Of a stretch of DNA of 64,000 bases, positions 44,445 through 54,070 are shown piece by piece (the first letter of the stretch is position 1; each line of letters starts with the position of its first letter). A model generated the notes under the pieces. That model was given only the letters and a program-made list of their open reading frames with translations, did not search any database and was not told the origin of the DNA. The stretch lies in NCBI GenBank assembly GCA_012837335.1, contig DURM01000064.1:97791-161790 (forward strand), written 5' to 3'. The DNA comes from Bacillota bacterium. GTDB lineage: Bacteria; Bacillota; Limnochordia; Darwinibacteriales; DTU012. The translations under genes were made by a program, and so were the position numbers.

Positions 44445-45779
44445 ATGAACAATATAAATACCAACCAAGATCGTAAATTTTATCTCAAAACTATGGGCTG
44501 TCAGATGAATGAGCATGACTCCGAGGTTATCATCGGTATTCTGGTAAACCTAGGTTATACTCAAACCGAGGAGCTTACCGAAGCTGATTTGATTCTATAC
44601 AATACCTGCAGTGTTCGGGATAATCCTGAGCGCAAAGTCTACGGTCACATCGGCGCTTTCAAAGCGTTAAAGGAGCAGAATCCAAACCTGATCATCGGAA
44701 TCTGCGGCTGCATGCCGCAGCAGGCAGCTGAGCGGGCTAATATTTTGGATAAACTGCCTCATGTGGATTTGGTCTTCGGTACCCACAACATCCACCGCCT
44801 ACCTGAGCTTTTAGAGCGGGCACAAACCGGCGAGAGGGTGGTAGAGGTGTGGGAGGATTCCCAGGAAATCATTGAAGATTTACCTGTAATCCGCCAAAAC
44901 AGTCTTAAGGCGTTTGTTAATGTTATCTACGGATGTAATAATTTCTGCAGCTACTGCATTGTGCCGTACACCCGCGGCCGGGAAAAGAGCAGACATCCTC
45001 AGGATATTGTCGATGAAATAACCAGACTCGCTGAAGCAGGATATAAAGAAGTAACCTTACTAGGGCAAAATGTAAATACCTACGGGGTCGATTTAGGTAT
45101 TGGAACCGAGTTTGCTGATCTGCTGGCGATGATCAATGAAATCTCCGGCATAGAGCGGATCCGCTTTACAACCAGCCACCCGAAAGATATGAAAGATAGT
45201 CTAATTGAAGCCATGGCTTCACTGCCAAAAGTATGCGAGCATCTACATCTGCCGGTGCAGGCGGGCAGCGACCGCATCCTCAAGATCATGAACCGCCGCT
45301 ATACTAGTGCATACTATTTAGATCTTGTGGCGAAGATAAAAGAAGCGATTCCAAATATCAGCCTAACTACAGACCTGATTGTCGGGTTTCCTGGAGAAAC
45401 AGAAGAAGATTACGAGGATACACTAGCTTTAGTCGAAAAAGTCCAGTTCTCCTCAGCGTTTACCTTTATTTATTCTCCCCGAACCGGTACTCCAGCAGCA
45501 AAAATGAAGAATCAAGTGCCGGAAGAGGTAAAGAAAGACCGAATTTATCGCTTAATTGAGCTGCAGAACGATATCAGTCTCCGGTATATGCAGGCTCAGA
45601 TTGGGAAAACAGAAGAGATCCTCGTTGATGAAGTAATGGCAAAGACCAAGGAGTTATCCGGCAGAACCCGCACGAACAAGCAGGTTTTATTCGAAGGCTC
45701 ACCTGACCTAGTCGGCAAGCTGGTCAATGTAAAGATTACAGAGGCTAAAACCTGGAGTTTGAGGGGCGTTCTGCTGTAA
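44445..45779 (+). CDS. miaB: tRNA-2-methylthio-N6-dimethylallyladenosine synthase MiaB
   Basis: Radical-SAM methylthiotransferase that thiomethylates i6A37 in tRNA. The N-terminal UPF0004 domain has three cluster cysteines (MGCQMNEHDSE, NTCSVRDNPE, GICGCMPQQA). The radical-SAM motif is YGCNNFCSYCIVPYTRGRE, and a TRAM domain ends it (about 378-444). ATG at 44445 after GGAAGGAGG. It lies one small gene away from mutS and in the same block as miaA, which makes its substrate. Confidence 0.95.
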   Translation: MNNINTNQDRKFYLKTMGCQMNEHDSEVIIGILVNLGYTQTEELTEADLILYNTCSVRDNPERKVYGHIGAFKALKEQNPNLIIGICGCMPQQAAERANILDKLPHVDLVFGTHNIHRLPELLERAQTGERVVEVWEDSQEIIEDLPVIRQNSLKAFVNVIYGCNNFCSYCIVPYTRGREKSRHPQDIVDEITRLAEAGYKEVTLLGQNVNTYGVDLGIGTEFADLLAMINEISGIERIRFTTSHPKDMKDSLIEAMASLPKVCEHLHLPVQAGSDRILKIMNRRYTSAYYLDLVAKIKEAIPNISLTTDLIVGFPGETEEDYEDTLALVEKVQFSSAFTFIYSPRTGTPAAKMKNQVPEEVKKDRIYRLIELQNDISLRYMQAQIGKTEEILVDEVMAKTKELSGRTRTNKQVLFEGSPDLVGKLVNVKITEAKTWSLRGVLL

Positions 45780-45800
45780 GCACAGAAAGGAGGAATCAGC

Positions 45801-46151
45801 GTGTGGCTCGACCGAGATAGAACTCTAATTCTGGATCGCAACCGCGACACTTGGCAGCTGCCTTTAGTCGACTGCAGTGGTGATTATGTTGGGCAGGTGG
45901 TGGGCCAAATTGTGGAGCCTAAAGCCTGTATGGTCAGATATTTTCTGGTCTACGATCCGGAAAGCGAACGCAGATTTCCTCTGCCCTCGGATTTGGTGGT
46001 ACAGATTGGAGACGAAATCCACTGCCAGATCAGCCCCCAGCAGATAGCCCGTCTGCCTGAGTATAAGCAGCAGCTGGAGCGGGAGCACGAAATTTTAATC
46101 TATCAAATAATTGACCGCATACCCTATTGGGAAGAGTCATTACAACCTTGA
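45801..46151 (+). CDS. Hypothetical protein, possible PRC-barrel-like
   Basis: A 116-residue soluble protein that I do not recognise. The first 75 residues look like a small beta barrel (TWQLPLVDCSGDYVGQVVGQI, RYFLVYDPESERRFPLPSDLV), weakly recalling PRC-barrel proteins. The last 40 are helical (LPEYKQQLEREHEILIYQIID). GTG start at 45801 behind AAAGGAGG, 21 bases after miaB, and a terminator follows, so it is probably co-transcribed with miaB. Confidence 0.6.
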   Translation: MWLDRDRTLILDRNRDTWQLPLVDCSGDYVGQVVGQIVEPKACMVRYFLVYDPESERRFPLPSDLVVQIGDEIHCQISPQQIARLPEYKQQLEREHEILIYQIIDRIPYWEESLQP

Positions 46152-46152
46152 G

Positions 46153-46178
46153 AAGACTACGCAAGTAGTCTTTTCTTT
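46153..46178 (+). terminator. Rho-independent terminator before mutS
   Basis: Stem AAGACTAC / GTAGTCTT (46153-46160 and 46165-46172) with a GCAA tetraloop, then TTCTTT. Confidence 0.88.
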
Positions 46179-46243
46179 ATGGGCTAAGTGCAGGAGTTAG
46201 CTCAGTAAAAAGCGAAGAAACTAGAGATATGGAGGTGTATATA

Positions 46244-48838
46244 GTGACTCAAACGCCCATGATGCAGCAGTATACTCGCATAAAATCCCAATATCCGGAC
46301 ACATTATTGTTTTTCCGTCTGGGAGACTTTTACGAGCTGTTCGGAGATGATGCCAAAATAGCCGCAAAGGTTTTAGATATCACGTTAACTTCACGAGACC
46401 GCAATAAAGAGAATCCAATCCCCATGTGCGGTGTGCCTTACCACGCAGTGGATGGATATCTAGAAAAGCTAATCAAAAATGGATTTCGTGTCGCTATCTG
46501 TGAACAGCTAGAAGACCCTAAAACTGCGAAAGGTGTCGTAAAAAGGGATGTCATTCGCGTAGTCACACCAGGCACCTATTTAGAAGCCGATGTTGATGAA
46601 AATTCAAATATCTATCTGGTCGGAATTATCGAGCAAGATGGTAAATTTGGGATGGCAATTGTTGATTTATCTACAGGGGAGTTTAAGGTTACCCTGATCC
46701 AAGATCCCTCTAGTTTTAAAGACGAACTTACTCGGATTAAACCGGCTGAAATAATCATTCCTAATAACAACAGCATGGAGCTTTCATCCTATCTAGATGA
46801 AATAAATCCAACTATTACTAAAACAGAGCACCGGAATTGGTACCCCGATACCTGCGAATACCTTTTGATGGACCATTTCCAGGTCCAGAATCTTCATGTT
46901 TTAGGTTTAGACCACGAACTGCTGATTCAATGTGCCGGAGCAGTTTTAGCTTATCTGCGAGAAACTCAGAAAGCAGCCCTGACTCACATTACCCATATTA
47001 CTAACTACTCACTGTCACAATATCTGCAGATTGATGCGTCCAGCTTCCGAAATTTGGAGCTGTCCCGCACTATTCGGGAAGGAAAGAAGGTTGGTTCGCT
47101 GTTAGGAGTAATCGATCAAACTGTTACCAGCATGGGAGCCCGACTGCTGCGTTCATGGATCGAAAAACCACTGATTGATCTGCAAGCCATCAAAAAACGG
47201 CAGGCAGCTATTGCTTACCTGGTCGATAACAGCATCATCCGCATGGAATTAGCAGAGCTTTTGGATCAAGTTCAGGATCTGGAGCGTTTAACCAGTCGAT
47301 TGGTCTATGGCACCGGTAATGCTAGAGACCTGATTGCGCTGAAAAGATCGCTGCTGCAAGTTCCGAAAATCCAGGCTCTGCTGGAGCAAGAAGAGTCTGC
47401 GCTAACCGAATACATTCAAAAACTAAATCCTCTTAATGAATTGACAGAAATAATCGAGCGGGCGATTGTAGAAAATCCGCCGGTCAGCGTGCGGGAAGGT
47501 GGGCTGATCAAAGCTGGGTTTAACGCGGAGCTAGATGAACTGCGCCAAACTAATAAAGATGGGAAGTCCTGGATTGCAGCTCTGGAGGCATCAGAACGCG
47601 ACAGAACCGGAATTAAATCGCTGAAAGTTGGGTTTAACAAAGTTTTCGGTTATTATATCGAAGTGACTAAGGCCAATCTTGATCGAGTCCCGGAGGATTA
47701 CCAGCGCAAGCAAACCCTCGCTAATTCTGAACGCTACTTTACTCCAGAACTAAAAGCAAAAGAGGCAATGATTCTTGGTGCAGAAGAGCGGATTACTGAA
47801 CTAGAATATGAACTGTTTACCCAAGTCAGGGATCAGGTCAATGCCCATGTGGTCGAGATTCAAAACAACGCTCACATCCTAGCTGTTCTCGACGTATTTC
47901 AATCATTGGCGAGAGTTGCGCTGGATCAGGGCTATGTCTGCCCTCAAATCACCACTGATACCAAGATCGAGATTATAGACGGACGCCACCCTGTCATTGA
48001 GGCTATCCAGTCTAGCTTTGTACCTAATGACTTATCGCTGACAGAAGACAAAAAGATCATTCTGCTGACAGGTCCGAATATGGCAGGAAAAAGCACATTC
48101 TTGCGCCAAACTGCCCTAATCGTTATCATGGCTCAAATCGGCAGTTTTGTGCCGGCGAAATCGGCTTCCATTGGCATTGTTGATAAAATCTTTACTCGAA
48201 TTGGTGCCGCTGATGACCTCAGCACCGGACAGAGCACCTTTATGGTTGAGTGCAGTGAAACAGCAAACCTTGTCCGCAATGCTACAGAGCGCTCCTTAAT
48301 CATCCTGGATGAATTAGGTCGGGGTACCAGCACATTTGACGGCATGGCTATTGCCCAAGCAGTTATCGAGTACATTCATGACCGGGTGAATGCCAGAACA
48401 TTATTTTCAACCCACTACCATGAATTAACCCGGCTGGAGCAGACCTTGCCCAGTTTGAAGACATATCAAATGGCGGTAGAGGACCACGGCGGCAGAATCT
48501 ATTTTCTTCACAAAGTAATTCCCGGCAACGCCGACAAAAGCTACGGGATCAACGTAGCGAGAATGGCCGGGATGCCAAACAGCATCATTAACCGGGCTGA
48601 AAACATCCTCTACCAGCTGGAAGCAGACCAAAAGAAGCCGGTGCAGCTTAATCTGTTCCAAAGTCTGCTCCATCCTCAGGCAGCGGCTGCCAGGGAACAG
48701 GAAGAGCAGGAGTGGGAGAACTACACAGCCCTGAAAGAGGAGCTCTTAGGTGTAAATATCAATGATATCACGCCGCTGGCTGCGTTAAATCTTATAGCAG
48801 AACTGCAGCGAAAACTAGTTGAGGGTGAAGGAAAATGA
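46244..48838 (+). CDS. mutS: DNA mismatch repair protein MutS
   Basis: Recognises mispaired bases after replication. The mismatch-reading motif [11 protein letters not shown] is at about residues 24-34, then connector, lever and clamp domains. The ATPase has [13 protein letters not shown] and [20 protein letters not shown]-terminal QLNLF near residues 801-805 is a likely sliding-clamp binding peptide. I prefer the GTG at 46244, 8 bases after GGAGG, over the ATG at 46229, which overlaps that site. The length is 864 residues. Confidence 0.96.
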   Translation: MTQTPMMQQYTRIKSQYPDTLLFFRLGDFYELFGDDAKIAAKVLDITLTSRDRNKENPIPMCGVPYHAVDGYLEKLIKNGFRVAICEQLEDPKTAKGVVKRDVIRVVTPGTYLEADVDENSNIYLVGIIEQDGKFGMAIVDLSTGEFKVTLIQDPSSFKDELTRIKPAEIIIPNNNSMELSSYLDEINPTITKTEHRNWYPDTCEYLLMDHFQVQNLHVLGLDHELLIQCAGAVLAYLRETQKAALTHITHITNYSLSQYLQIDASSFRNLELSRTIREGKKVGSLLGVIDQTVTSMGARLLRSWIEKPLIDLQAIKKRQAAIAYLVDNSIIRMELAELLDQVQDLERLTSRLVYGTGNARDLIALKRSLLQVPKIQALLEQEESALTEYIQKLNPLNELTEIIERAIVENPPVSVREGGLIKAGFNAELDELRQTNKDGKSWIAALEASERDRTGIKSLKVGFNKVFGYYIEVTKANLDRVPEDYQRKQTLANSERYFTPELKAKEAMILGAEERITELEYELFTQVRDQVNAHVVEIQNNAHILAVLDVFQSLARVALDQGYVCPQITTDTKIEIIDGRHPVIEAIQSSFVPNDLSLTEDKKIILLTGPNMAGKSTFLRQTALIVIMAQIGSFVPAKSASIGIVDKIFTRIGAADDLSTGQSTFMVECSETANLVRNATERSLIILDELGRGTSTFDGMAIAQAVIEYIHDRVNARTLFSTHYHELTRLEQTLPSLKTYQMAVEDHGGRIYFLHKVIPGNADKSYGINVARMAGMPNSIINRAENILYQLEADQKKPVQLNLFQSLLHPQAAAAREQEEQEWENYTALKEELLGVNINDITPLAALNLIAELQRKLVEGEGK

Positions 48839-50682
48839 GTCGCATTCAGGTACTTCCGGACTTCATAGCCCATAAAATCGCCGCGGGAGAAGTAATTGAG
48901 CGGCCGGTGTCGGTTGTTAAAGAGTTGGTGGAAAACTCCATCGATGCCATGGCAACGAGCATTGAAATAGAGATCAAGGATGGCGGGAAGGAATATATTA
49001 GGGTGAGCGACAACGGTCACGGAATTCACCGTGATGATCTAAAAGTTGCTTTTTTATCCCATGCAACCAGCAAGATCATTACCGTGGACGATCTGTTCAA
49101 CATTACTTCTCTTGGTTTTCGCGGTGAAGCGCTGGCCAGCATTGCCAGCGTATCGGATCTTGTGCTCCGCTCGAGAACTCGGGATACCTTGCAGGGGTAT
49201 CAAATATCTTTTGGAGCGGATGACCAAGCGGTAATTGAGCCGGTGGGTATGGAAACCGGCACAACAGTAGAAGTCAGACGCTTGTTTTACAATACCCCAG
49301 CCCGGTATAAGTTTTTAAAGCAGTCTCCAACTGAGCGGCGCTATATTGTGGAGTTTGTAAGTAGGATTGCTTTGGCTCATCCTCAAATCGCTTTTAAACT
49401 GGTTGCTGACGAAAAGCTGGCTGTGCGAACTCATGGTCAGGGTGAGCTGAAAGCGGCGCTGGCGAATGTCTTTGATCACCGTACGATTAAGAATTTAGTG
49501 TCAATCGATGCTAAGACTGAGTGGGGAAGAATCAGCGGATATCTCAGCAAACCGAGCATAACCCGGAAAAGCCGCCAAGCCCAGCTGATTATTCTTAACG
49601 GCAGAATTATTGATAGTTCGTTAGTCTCCAGCGCTGTAGAAAGAGCCTACGCGGGCATGCTGGCTCACAGAGAGTATCCCATCTTTTTCTTAAACCTGAG
49701 TATGAATCCTACAGTAGTTGATGTAAATGTGCACCCTGCTAAGAGTCAAGTGCGGTTTCAGGATGACAGTGAGGTTTATCAGGAAATCAGCAGGGCTTGC
49801 AGAGATGCTCTGCTTACCAGTGACCTCAGCCAGACAATTACAAGTGTGAAACAAGAACCTGTTATCCACCAGGAGACTCAATCGGAGCAGATTAATCTGG
49901 ATTTTCAGGAGTTTTTCCCTTGGCAGCCCCGCACTTGGAGCAGGGTGGACGAGTTTCTCCGCAGTGAAAAACGTCTTTCAAATTCTGCAGCAAGTTACCA
50001 GTCCGAGATTGCTGCTGTGGAAATTGAACAGCCGGTGAAATCGTCCGTAACAGCCAGAGAGTATGATGGGGGAGCGTTGGTTAAAGAAACTCCTTCAGCA
50101 GATGTGTATCAGGTTAAAGATCAGCTGTTGAACGGTCGGATTATTGGCCAGTTCAGACAGACTTACATTATCTTGGAAACAGATAACGGCCTTTGGCTCC
50201 TGGACCAGCATATTGTGCATGAACGCATTATTTACGAGTTCTTAACTAGGGATGGGGCAGCCCCCCACGTGCAGCAGGTACTTCCTCAGGCGCTGGAATT
50301 CAGCAGTGCGCAGGCGGAACTTGTAGCCGAACAGCTAGAAAAGCTGAACGGTTTTGGGGTAGAGCTGGAGGAATTCGGCACTAACAGTTTTCTTCTGCGA
50401 GGCATTCCTCAGTTCTTCGCATCGCGAGGGATTTCCGTAGATGAGCAGCTGATCTTGGATCTGGTAAGCAATCTTTCAGAGCGAAATAACTGGCGGGAAA
50501 AAGCTGCTGTTACGCTGGCCTGTAAAAGTGCGATCAAGGCCGGACAGAGATTAAGTGAAAAGCAGATTCATTCGCTGCTGGTACAGCTGGCTGATACTGA
50601 AAATCCCTTTACCTGTCCCCATGGACGTCCGATTATTGTCAGGCTGGAAGATAAAGAGATTGAACGACGCTTTGGTAGGTGA
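48835..50682 (+). CDS. mutL: DNA mismatch repair endonuclease MutL
   Basis: Acts after MutS to nick the new strand. The N-terminal GHKL ATPase has [28 protein letters not shown] and [13 protein letters not shown]. The C-terminal domain keeps the endonuclease motif as [12 protein letters not shown] (Ala to Ile at the fourth position of the usual DQHA), plus ACKSAIKAG and CPHGRP. Thus strand nicking, as in Bacillus, is expected. The 615 residues are standard. The start overlaps mutS by 4 bases. Confidence 0.95.
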   Translation: MSRIQVLPDFIAHKIAAGEVIERPVSVVKELVENSIDAMATSIEIEIKDGGKEYIRVSDNGHGIHRDDLKVAFLSHATSKIITVDDLFNITSLGFRGEALASIASVSDLVLRSRTRDTLQGYQISFGADDQAVIEPVGMETGTTVEVRRLFYNTPARYKFLKQSPTERRYIVEFVSRIALAHPQIAFKLVADEKLAVRTHGQGELKAALANVFDHRTIKNLVSIDAKTEWGRISGYLSKPSITRKSRQAQLIILNGRIIDSSLVSSAVERAYAGMLAHREYPIFFLNLSMNPTVVDVNVHPAKSQVRFQDDSEVYQEISRACRDALLTSDLSQTITSVKQEPVIHQETQSEQINLDFQEFFPWQPRTWSRVDEFLRSEKRLSNSAASYQSEIAAVEIEQPVKSSVTAREYDGGALVKETPSADVYQVKDQLLNGRIIGQFRQTYIILETDNGLWLLDQHIVHERIIYEFLTRDGAAPHVQQVLPQALEFSSAQAELVAEQLEKLNGFGVELEEFGTNSFLLRGIPQFFASRGISVDEQLILDLVSNLSERNNWREKAAVTLACKSAIKAGQRLSEKQIHSLLVQLADTENPFTCPHGRPIIVRLEDKEIERRFGR

Positions 50683-50686
50683 TTTA

Positions 50687-51619
50687 ATGCAGAAACCAGT
50701 TGTCCTGGTGCTGGTTGGACCGACAGCAGTGGGCAAAACCGAAACTGCCCTGACACTAGCACAGGAGTTAAACTGTGAGATCATATCTGCGGATTCCATG
50801 CAGGTTTACCGCGGGATGGACATTGGAACAGCAAAAGCAAGCCTAGAAGAGCAGAGTTTGGTTAAGCACCATCTCCTGGATATCATCAATCCGGATCAGA
50901 AGTTTACTGCTGCTGATTATGTGCGCCTTGCGGAGCAGTGCATCGCAGAGATTGCCGCACGCAATCGGTTCCCGCTGGTAACCGGAGGTACAGGATTGTA
51001 CATTAATGCCCTGATTGACGGTTTTCTTTTTCCGGATCAGGGGGAAAACAGGAAAATCAGGACGGAGCTCCAAGCAAGAGCGGAGACTGAGCCGGAAGCT
51101 CTCCACGAAGAACTAAAACAGGTGGACCCAAAATCGGCTGCGAAACTGCATCCCAATGATTTAAGGAGAATTATCCGGGCTCTGGAAGTTTATTACACCC
51201 AAGGGATGCCTATCAGCGAACTGCAGGCTAAAAAAGAAGCGGAGCAGAAGTATCGAGCTGTTATGATCGGCCTGAACCGAAACCGCGAGCTGCTGTACCA
51301 GCGGATTGAAGCCCGGGTCGATCAGATGATTGCAGCAGGTCTCGTCGATGAAGTAAAGGAGCTGCTTACAAAGTATCCCCAGCAGCCGACCGCTCTCCAG
51401 GCCATCGGCTATAAAGAAATCGCGCTTTATTTAAACGATCAGCTGACTCTTGAAGAAGCGATCGAGCTGATTAAACGGGAAACAAGGCGGTATGCCAAAC
51501 GACAGCTGTCATGGTTCCGCCGTGATAAAAGGATCGTATGGTATGATATGGATGTAACCGCGGTACCTGCGGTCGTCTCAGATACTAAAAAACGTTTAGA
51601 ACAAGTCATGCAGCCTTAA
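50687..51619 (+). CDS. miaA: tRNA dimethylallyltransferase MiaA
   Basis: Adds a dimethylallyl group to A37 of tRNAs reading U-first codons. P-loop GPTAVGKTETA is near residue 10, then DSMQVYRGMDIGTAK, the HHLLDIINP segment, GGTGLYI and RRIIRALEVYY. ATG at 50687 is 4 bases after mutL with a weak AGGTGA site. The length of 310 residues is normal. The product feeds MiaB, encoded upstream. Confidence 0.95.
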   Translation: MQKPVVLVLVGPTAVGKTETALTLAQELNCEIISADSMQVYRGMDIGTAKASLEEQSLVKHHLLDIINPDQKFTAADYVRLAEQCIAEIAARNRFPLVTGGTGLYINALIDGFLFPDQGENRKIRTELQARAETEPEALHEELKQVDPKSAAKLHPNDLRRIIRALEVYYTQGMPISELQAKKEAEQKYRAVMIGLNRNRELLYQRIEARVDQMIAAGLVDEVKELLTKYPQQPTALQAIGYKEIALYLNDQLTLEEAIELIKRETRRYAKRQLSWFRRDKRIVWYDMDVTAVPAVVSDTKKRLEQVMQP

Positions 51620-51720
51620 GCTGCGTGGCTTTTTTTATAATCTATGAACAATTGGTCCTGTGCGGCGTATATATATTAGGTGAGGTTGGTTTTGGCGGAT
51701 GCGGTGGCGGAGGGAAAATT

Positions 51721-52659
51721 ATGGAGAATGAGATTATTACTCTGGTAGAAAATGGAGAGGTTACGGTGAGCGAAGCGCTATCTAGGCTGCGTAAGGCATA
51801 TACAGGCACAGAAAAGGCAAAGCAAGAGTCAACGCCAAACGAAAAGGTGCTAGCTGCAAAAAAGCAGTTAGACGGTCTCATCGGTCTTCACTCGGTTAAA
51901 GAGCTTGTCCACGAGGTCCAGGCCTATGTAGAAATTCAACAGCGGCGGAGACAGTTAAATCTAGCCTCAGAACCAGTTGTACTCCATTCCATCTTCATGG
52001 GCAACCCGGGTACTGGCAAAACAACCGTTGCCAGGATTATCGGTGAACTTTTTCTTGCTATGGGCGTGCTCCAAAAAGGCCATCTAGTAGAAGTTGAGCG
52101 CGCTGATCTAGTAGCGGAATACATCGGCCAAACTGCTCAGCGCACCCGAGAACAGCTGCGGAAAGCCAATGGCGGTATTTTGTTTATTGATGAAGCCTAT
52201 TCTCTAGCCCGCGGCGGCACCAGAGATTTCGGTAAAGAAGCGATCGATACCATCGTCAAAACTATGGAGGATCAGCGAAATAACCTGATTGTAATCCTCG
52301 CTGGTTATCCTGGTCCCATGGAAGCGTTTCTGCAGACTAACCCTGGATTGAGATCGCGATTTCCGATTGTAATCAAGTTTCCTGACTACTCCACGTTTGA
52401 GCTGTTCCGCATTGCCGAGCAGATGCTGAAACAGCGAGATTATCAGCTCACAAAAGCTGCTCGCCGCAAGCTTTTGCGTATAATTGAGGAACTTAAGAAA
52501 CAGGATACAGAAAACTTCGGCAATGCTCGTATCGTCCGCAACATGGTGGAAAGTGCCATCCGCAAACAAGCAGTGAGACTGGTGAACATTTCCGACGCAT
52601 CAATAACTCAGCTGATGGAGATCACCGAAGAAGATATCCAGGAGGTGGGCGATGCTTGA
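51721..52659 (+). CDS. spoVK: SpoVK-like AAA+ ATPase (CbxX/CfxQ family)
   Basis: A 312-residue AAA+ protein of the SpoVK group, which is needed for spore maturation in Bacillus. A short N-terminal helical part is followed by LDGLIGLHSVKELVHEVQ, Walker A GNPGTGKTTVARI near 94, Walker B GILFIDEAYSL near 148, and a C-terminal lid. The ATG at 51721 has GGAGGG 6 bases upstream; open frame further 5' is probably untranslated. It overlaps the next GTPase gene by 4 bases. miaA-spoVK linkage is conserved. Confidence 0.88.
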   Translation: MENEIITLVENGEVTVSEALSRLRKAYTGTEKAKQESTPNEKVLAAKKQLDGLIGLHSVKELVHEVQAYVEIQQRRRQLNLASEPVVLHSIFMGNPGTGKTTVARIIGELFLAMGVLQKGHLVEVERADLVAEYIGQTAQRTREQLRKANGGILFIDEAYSLARGGTRDFGKEAIDTIVKTMEDQRNNLIVILAGYPGPMEAFLQTNPGLRSRFPIVIKFPDYSTFELFRIAEQMLKQRDYQLTKAARRKLLRIIEELKKQDTENFGNARIVRNMVESAIRKQAVRLVNISDASITQLMEITEEDIQEVGDA

Positions 52660-53264
52660 AACGAGTAATTGTGCTGGGACAGCCTAATGTTGGTAAAACT
52701 CTATTTGTCCTTAATTTCGCTGCTTATCTGGGTGTTGAGTTAGCGGTGTTGAACTTTACAAGCTGTGATCGGGGCAGTTACTCGAAAACGCTGCCGGTTT
52801 CTGAGGCGGTGCGGCTGCTGGTCAGCGATACTTCTCATTATACCAGAGATATTCAGGCACTCACTTTAGCCATGTCCTGGGGCAAAGGCGAAAAGCAGTT
52901 TGAGTTAATTGATACGGTCGGCCTTACTGATGGAATCGACCATGACGAAGAGATCAGAAAAGCGATGGCTCTGACATTGAGAACGATCCGTCAGGCTGAT
53001 ATTATCTTCCATCTCCTTGACTGCGCCCGTATTGCCGAAATCGGAATTCTAAGAGGTATCGGTGAAATTGACTACCAAATTGCCCAGTTTGGCCAGCTAA
53101 AGAAGGGATATGTGATCTTAGCCAACAAAATTGATCTCCCCAATGCCGAGGATGGATTAGTCATGATAAACCAGGAGTTTCCGGGCTGCCGCATCATTAG
53201 TATTTCCGCCCTGAAGCAAAAGGGATTTAAGGAGGTAAAACGCTTTGCCAAGCAGCTTCTCTGA
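52656..53264 (+). CDS. Era/FeoB-like small GTPase
   Basis: A 202-residue stand-alone G domain. G1 is GQPNVGKT near residue 8, G3 is DTVGL near 89, G4 is NKID near 157, and a G5-like ISAL follows. It has no obvious RNA-binding or membrane domain and is shorter than HflX, which sits next to spoVK in Bacillus. Its partner is unknown. TTG start at 52656 follows GGAGGTG and overlaps the spoVK stop, so the two are translationally coupled. Confidence 0.8.
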   Translation: MKRVIVLGQPNVGKTLFVLNFAAYLGVELAVLNFTSCDRGSYSKTLPVSEAVRLLVSDTSHYTRDIQALTLAMSWGKGEKQFELIDTVGLTDGIDHDEEIRKAMALTLRTIRQADIIFHLLDCARIAEIGILRGIGEIDYQIAQFGQLKKGYVILANKIDLPNAEDGLVMINQEFPGCRIISISALKQKGFKEVKRFAKQLL

Positions 53265-53841
53265 GTGGATTGGGTTTGTGCCGGATTTGATCAGCATCGC
53301 GCTCACTGCGGTTGCTGTTAAATGGCTGGACGATTACATTGATGACGAACCATATATTGAATCATTTCGAGCTGGGCCCGCTTACGGTATGCTTGCTGTT
53401 CTGCTGGCAGCTGCTTTAGATTTTCCCCTTACATTTACCTTATTTGCCGCATGCTATATTGTCGGCATGTTTAACAGCTTGACTCTGAAGCTGCCGTCAG
53501 GGCTGCCAAGCTGGGCTGAAGCCCTGCTAATTTTTGGCGCATCTGCGTTATTGAGTGGTTTGTGGACAGCGTTATGGGCTGTAACGGTGATCATCAGCGT
53601 ACAGATCTTGGACGACATGCTCGATCTCGGTGATGACCGCAACCACAACCGCACCAATACTGCTGCTCAGCTTGGAATCGAACGCACAGGATTGATTTTT
53701 TTATTCTGCTTTTATCTAAGCTTGGTGATCGAACCGCTTTTATCCACTGCAGTTCTTGCAGTCGCCCTGTTTGTTTCTAATGTTTTATTCACCAAACTAG
53801 CAGGAGGGGTCAACATCAATGCCAGTTTTAACAGCGATTGA
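53245..53841 (+). CDS. Integral membrane protein with UbiA-like aspartate motif
   Basis: A 198-residue very hydrophobic protein with about six membrane segments. An Asp-rich LDDMLDLGDDR segment near residue 130, followed by a small charged loop (NRTNTAAQLGIERTG), resembles the first metal-binding motif of UbiA prenyltransferases. An acidic WLDDYIDDE lies near the N-terminus. The protein is shorter than UbiA enzymes, so function is open. TTG start at 53245, 8 bases after AAGGAGGT, overlapping the GTPase gene by 20 bases. Confidence 0.65.
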   Translation: MPSSFSEWIGFVPDLISIALTAVAVKWLDDYIDDEPYIESFRAGPAYGMLAVLLAAALDFPLTFTLFAACYIVGMFNSLTLKLPSGLPSWAEALLIFGASALLSGLWTALWAVTVIISVQILDDMLDLGDDRNHNRTNTAAQLGIERTGLIFLFCFYLSLVIEPLLSTAVLAVALFVSNVLFTKLAGGVNINASFNSD

Positions 53842-54070
53842 TCTCGTTATCTTGGCTTTGCTTACCATTATGTATTTCAGCTTTTCGCTGGGATATTGCC
53901 GTGGGCACAAGCGCGGCTATCATGAGGGAGAAATCGAAAACCTTATTACCCTAAGGGAAAAAAACTTAGAATTAGGACAATGCTGTCTATGTGGATATAA
54001 GCAGGATTCCAATGGGTTATTGCCGAATAATGGTATTTCGAGAAAGGATGATAACCTATTAACAAACTAA
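53819..54070 (+). CDS. Small membrane protein with CCxxC segment
   Basis: An 83-residue protein with one N-terminal membrane helix (AIDLVILALLTIMYFSFSLGY), a basic stretch (CRGHKRGYHEGE) and a possible metal or redox site ELGQCCLCGYK. It is not recognised. ATG at 53819 has AGGAGGGG upstream and overlaps the preceding gene by 23 bases. Its 3' end contains the ribosome site and start of the MFS gene. Confidence 0.6.
   Translation: MPVLTAIDLVILALLTIMYFSFSLGYCRGHKRGYHEGEIENLITLREKNLELGQCCLCGYKQDSNGLLPNNGISRKDDNLLTN

Noticed and set aside
51611..51636. Hairpin and T run at the miaA end
   Set aside because: Only 4-5 base pairs in either of two foldings, so a real terminator is uncertain and was left out of the feature list.
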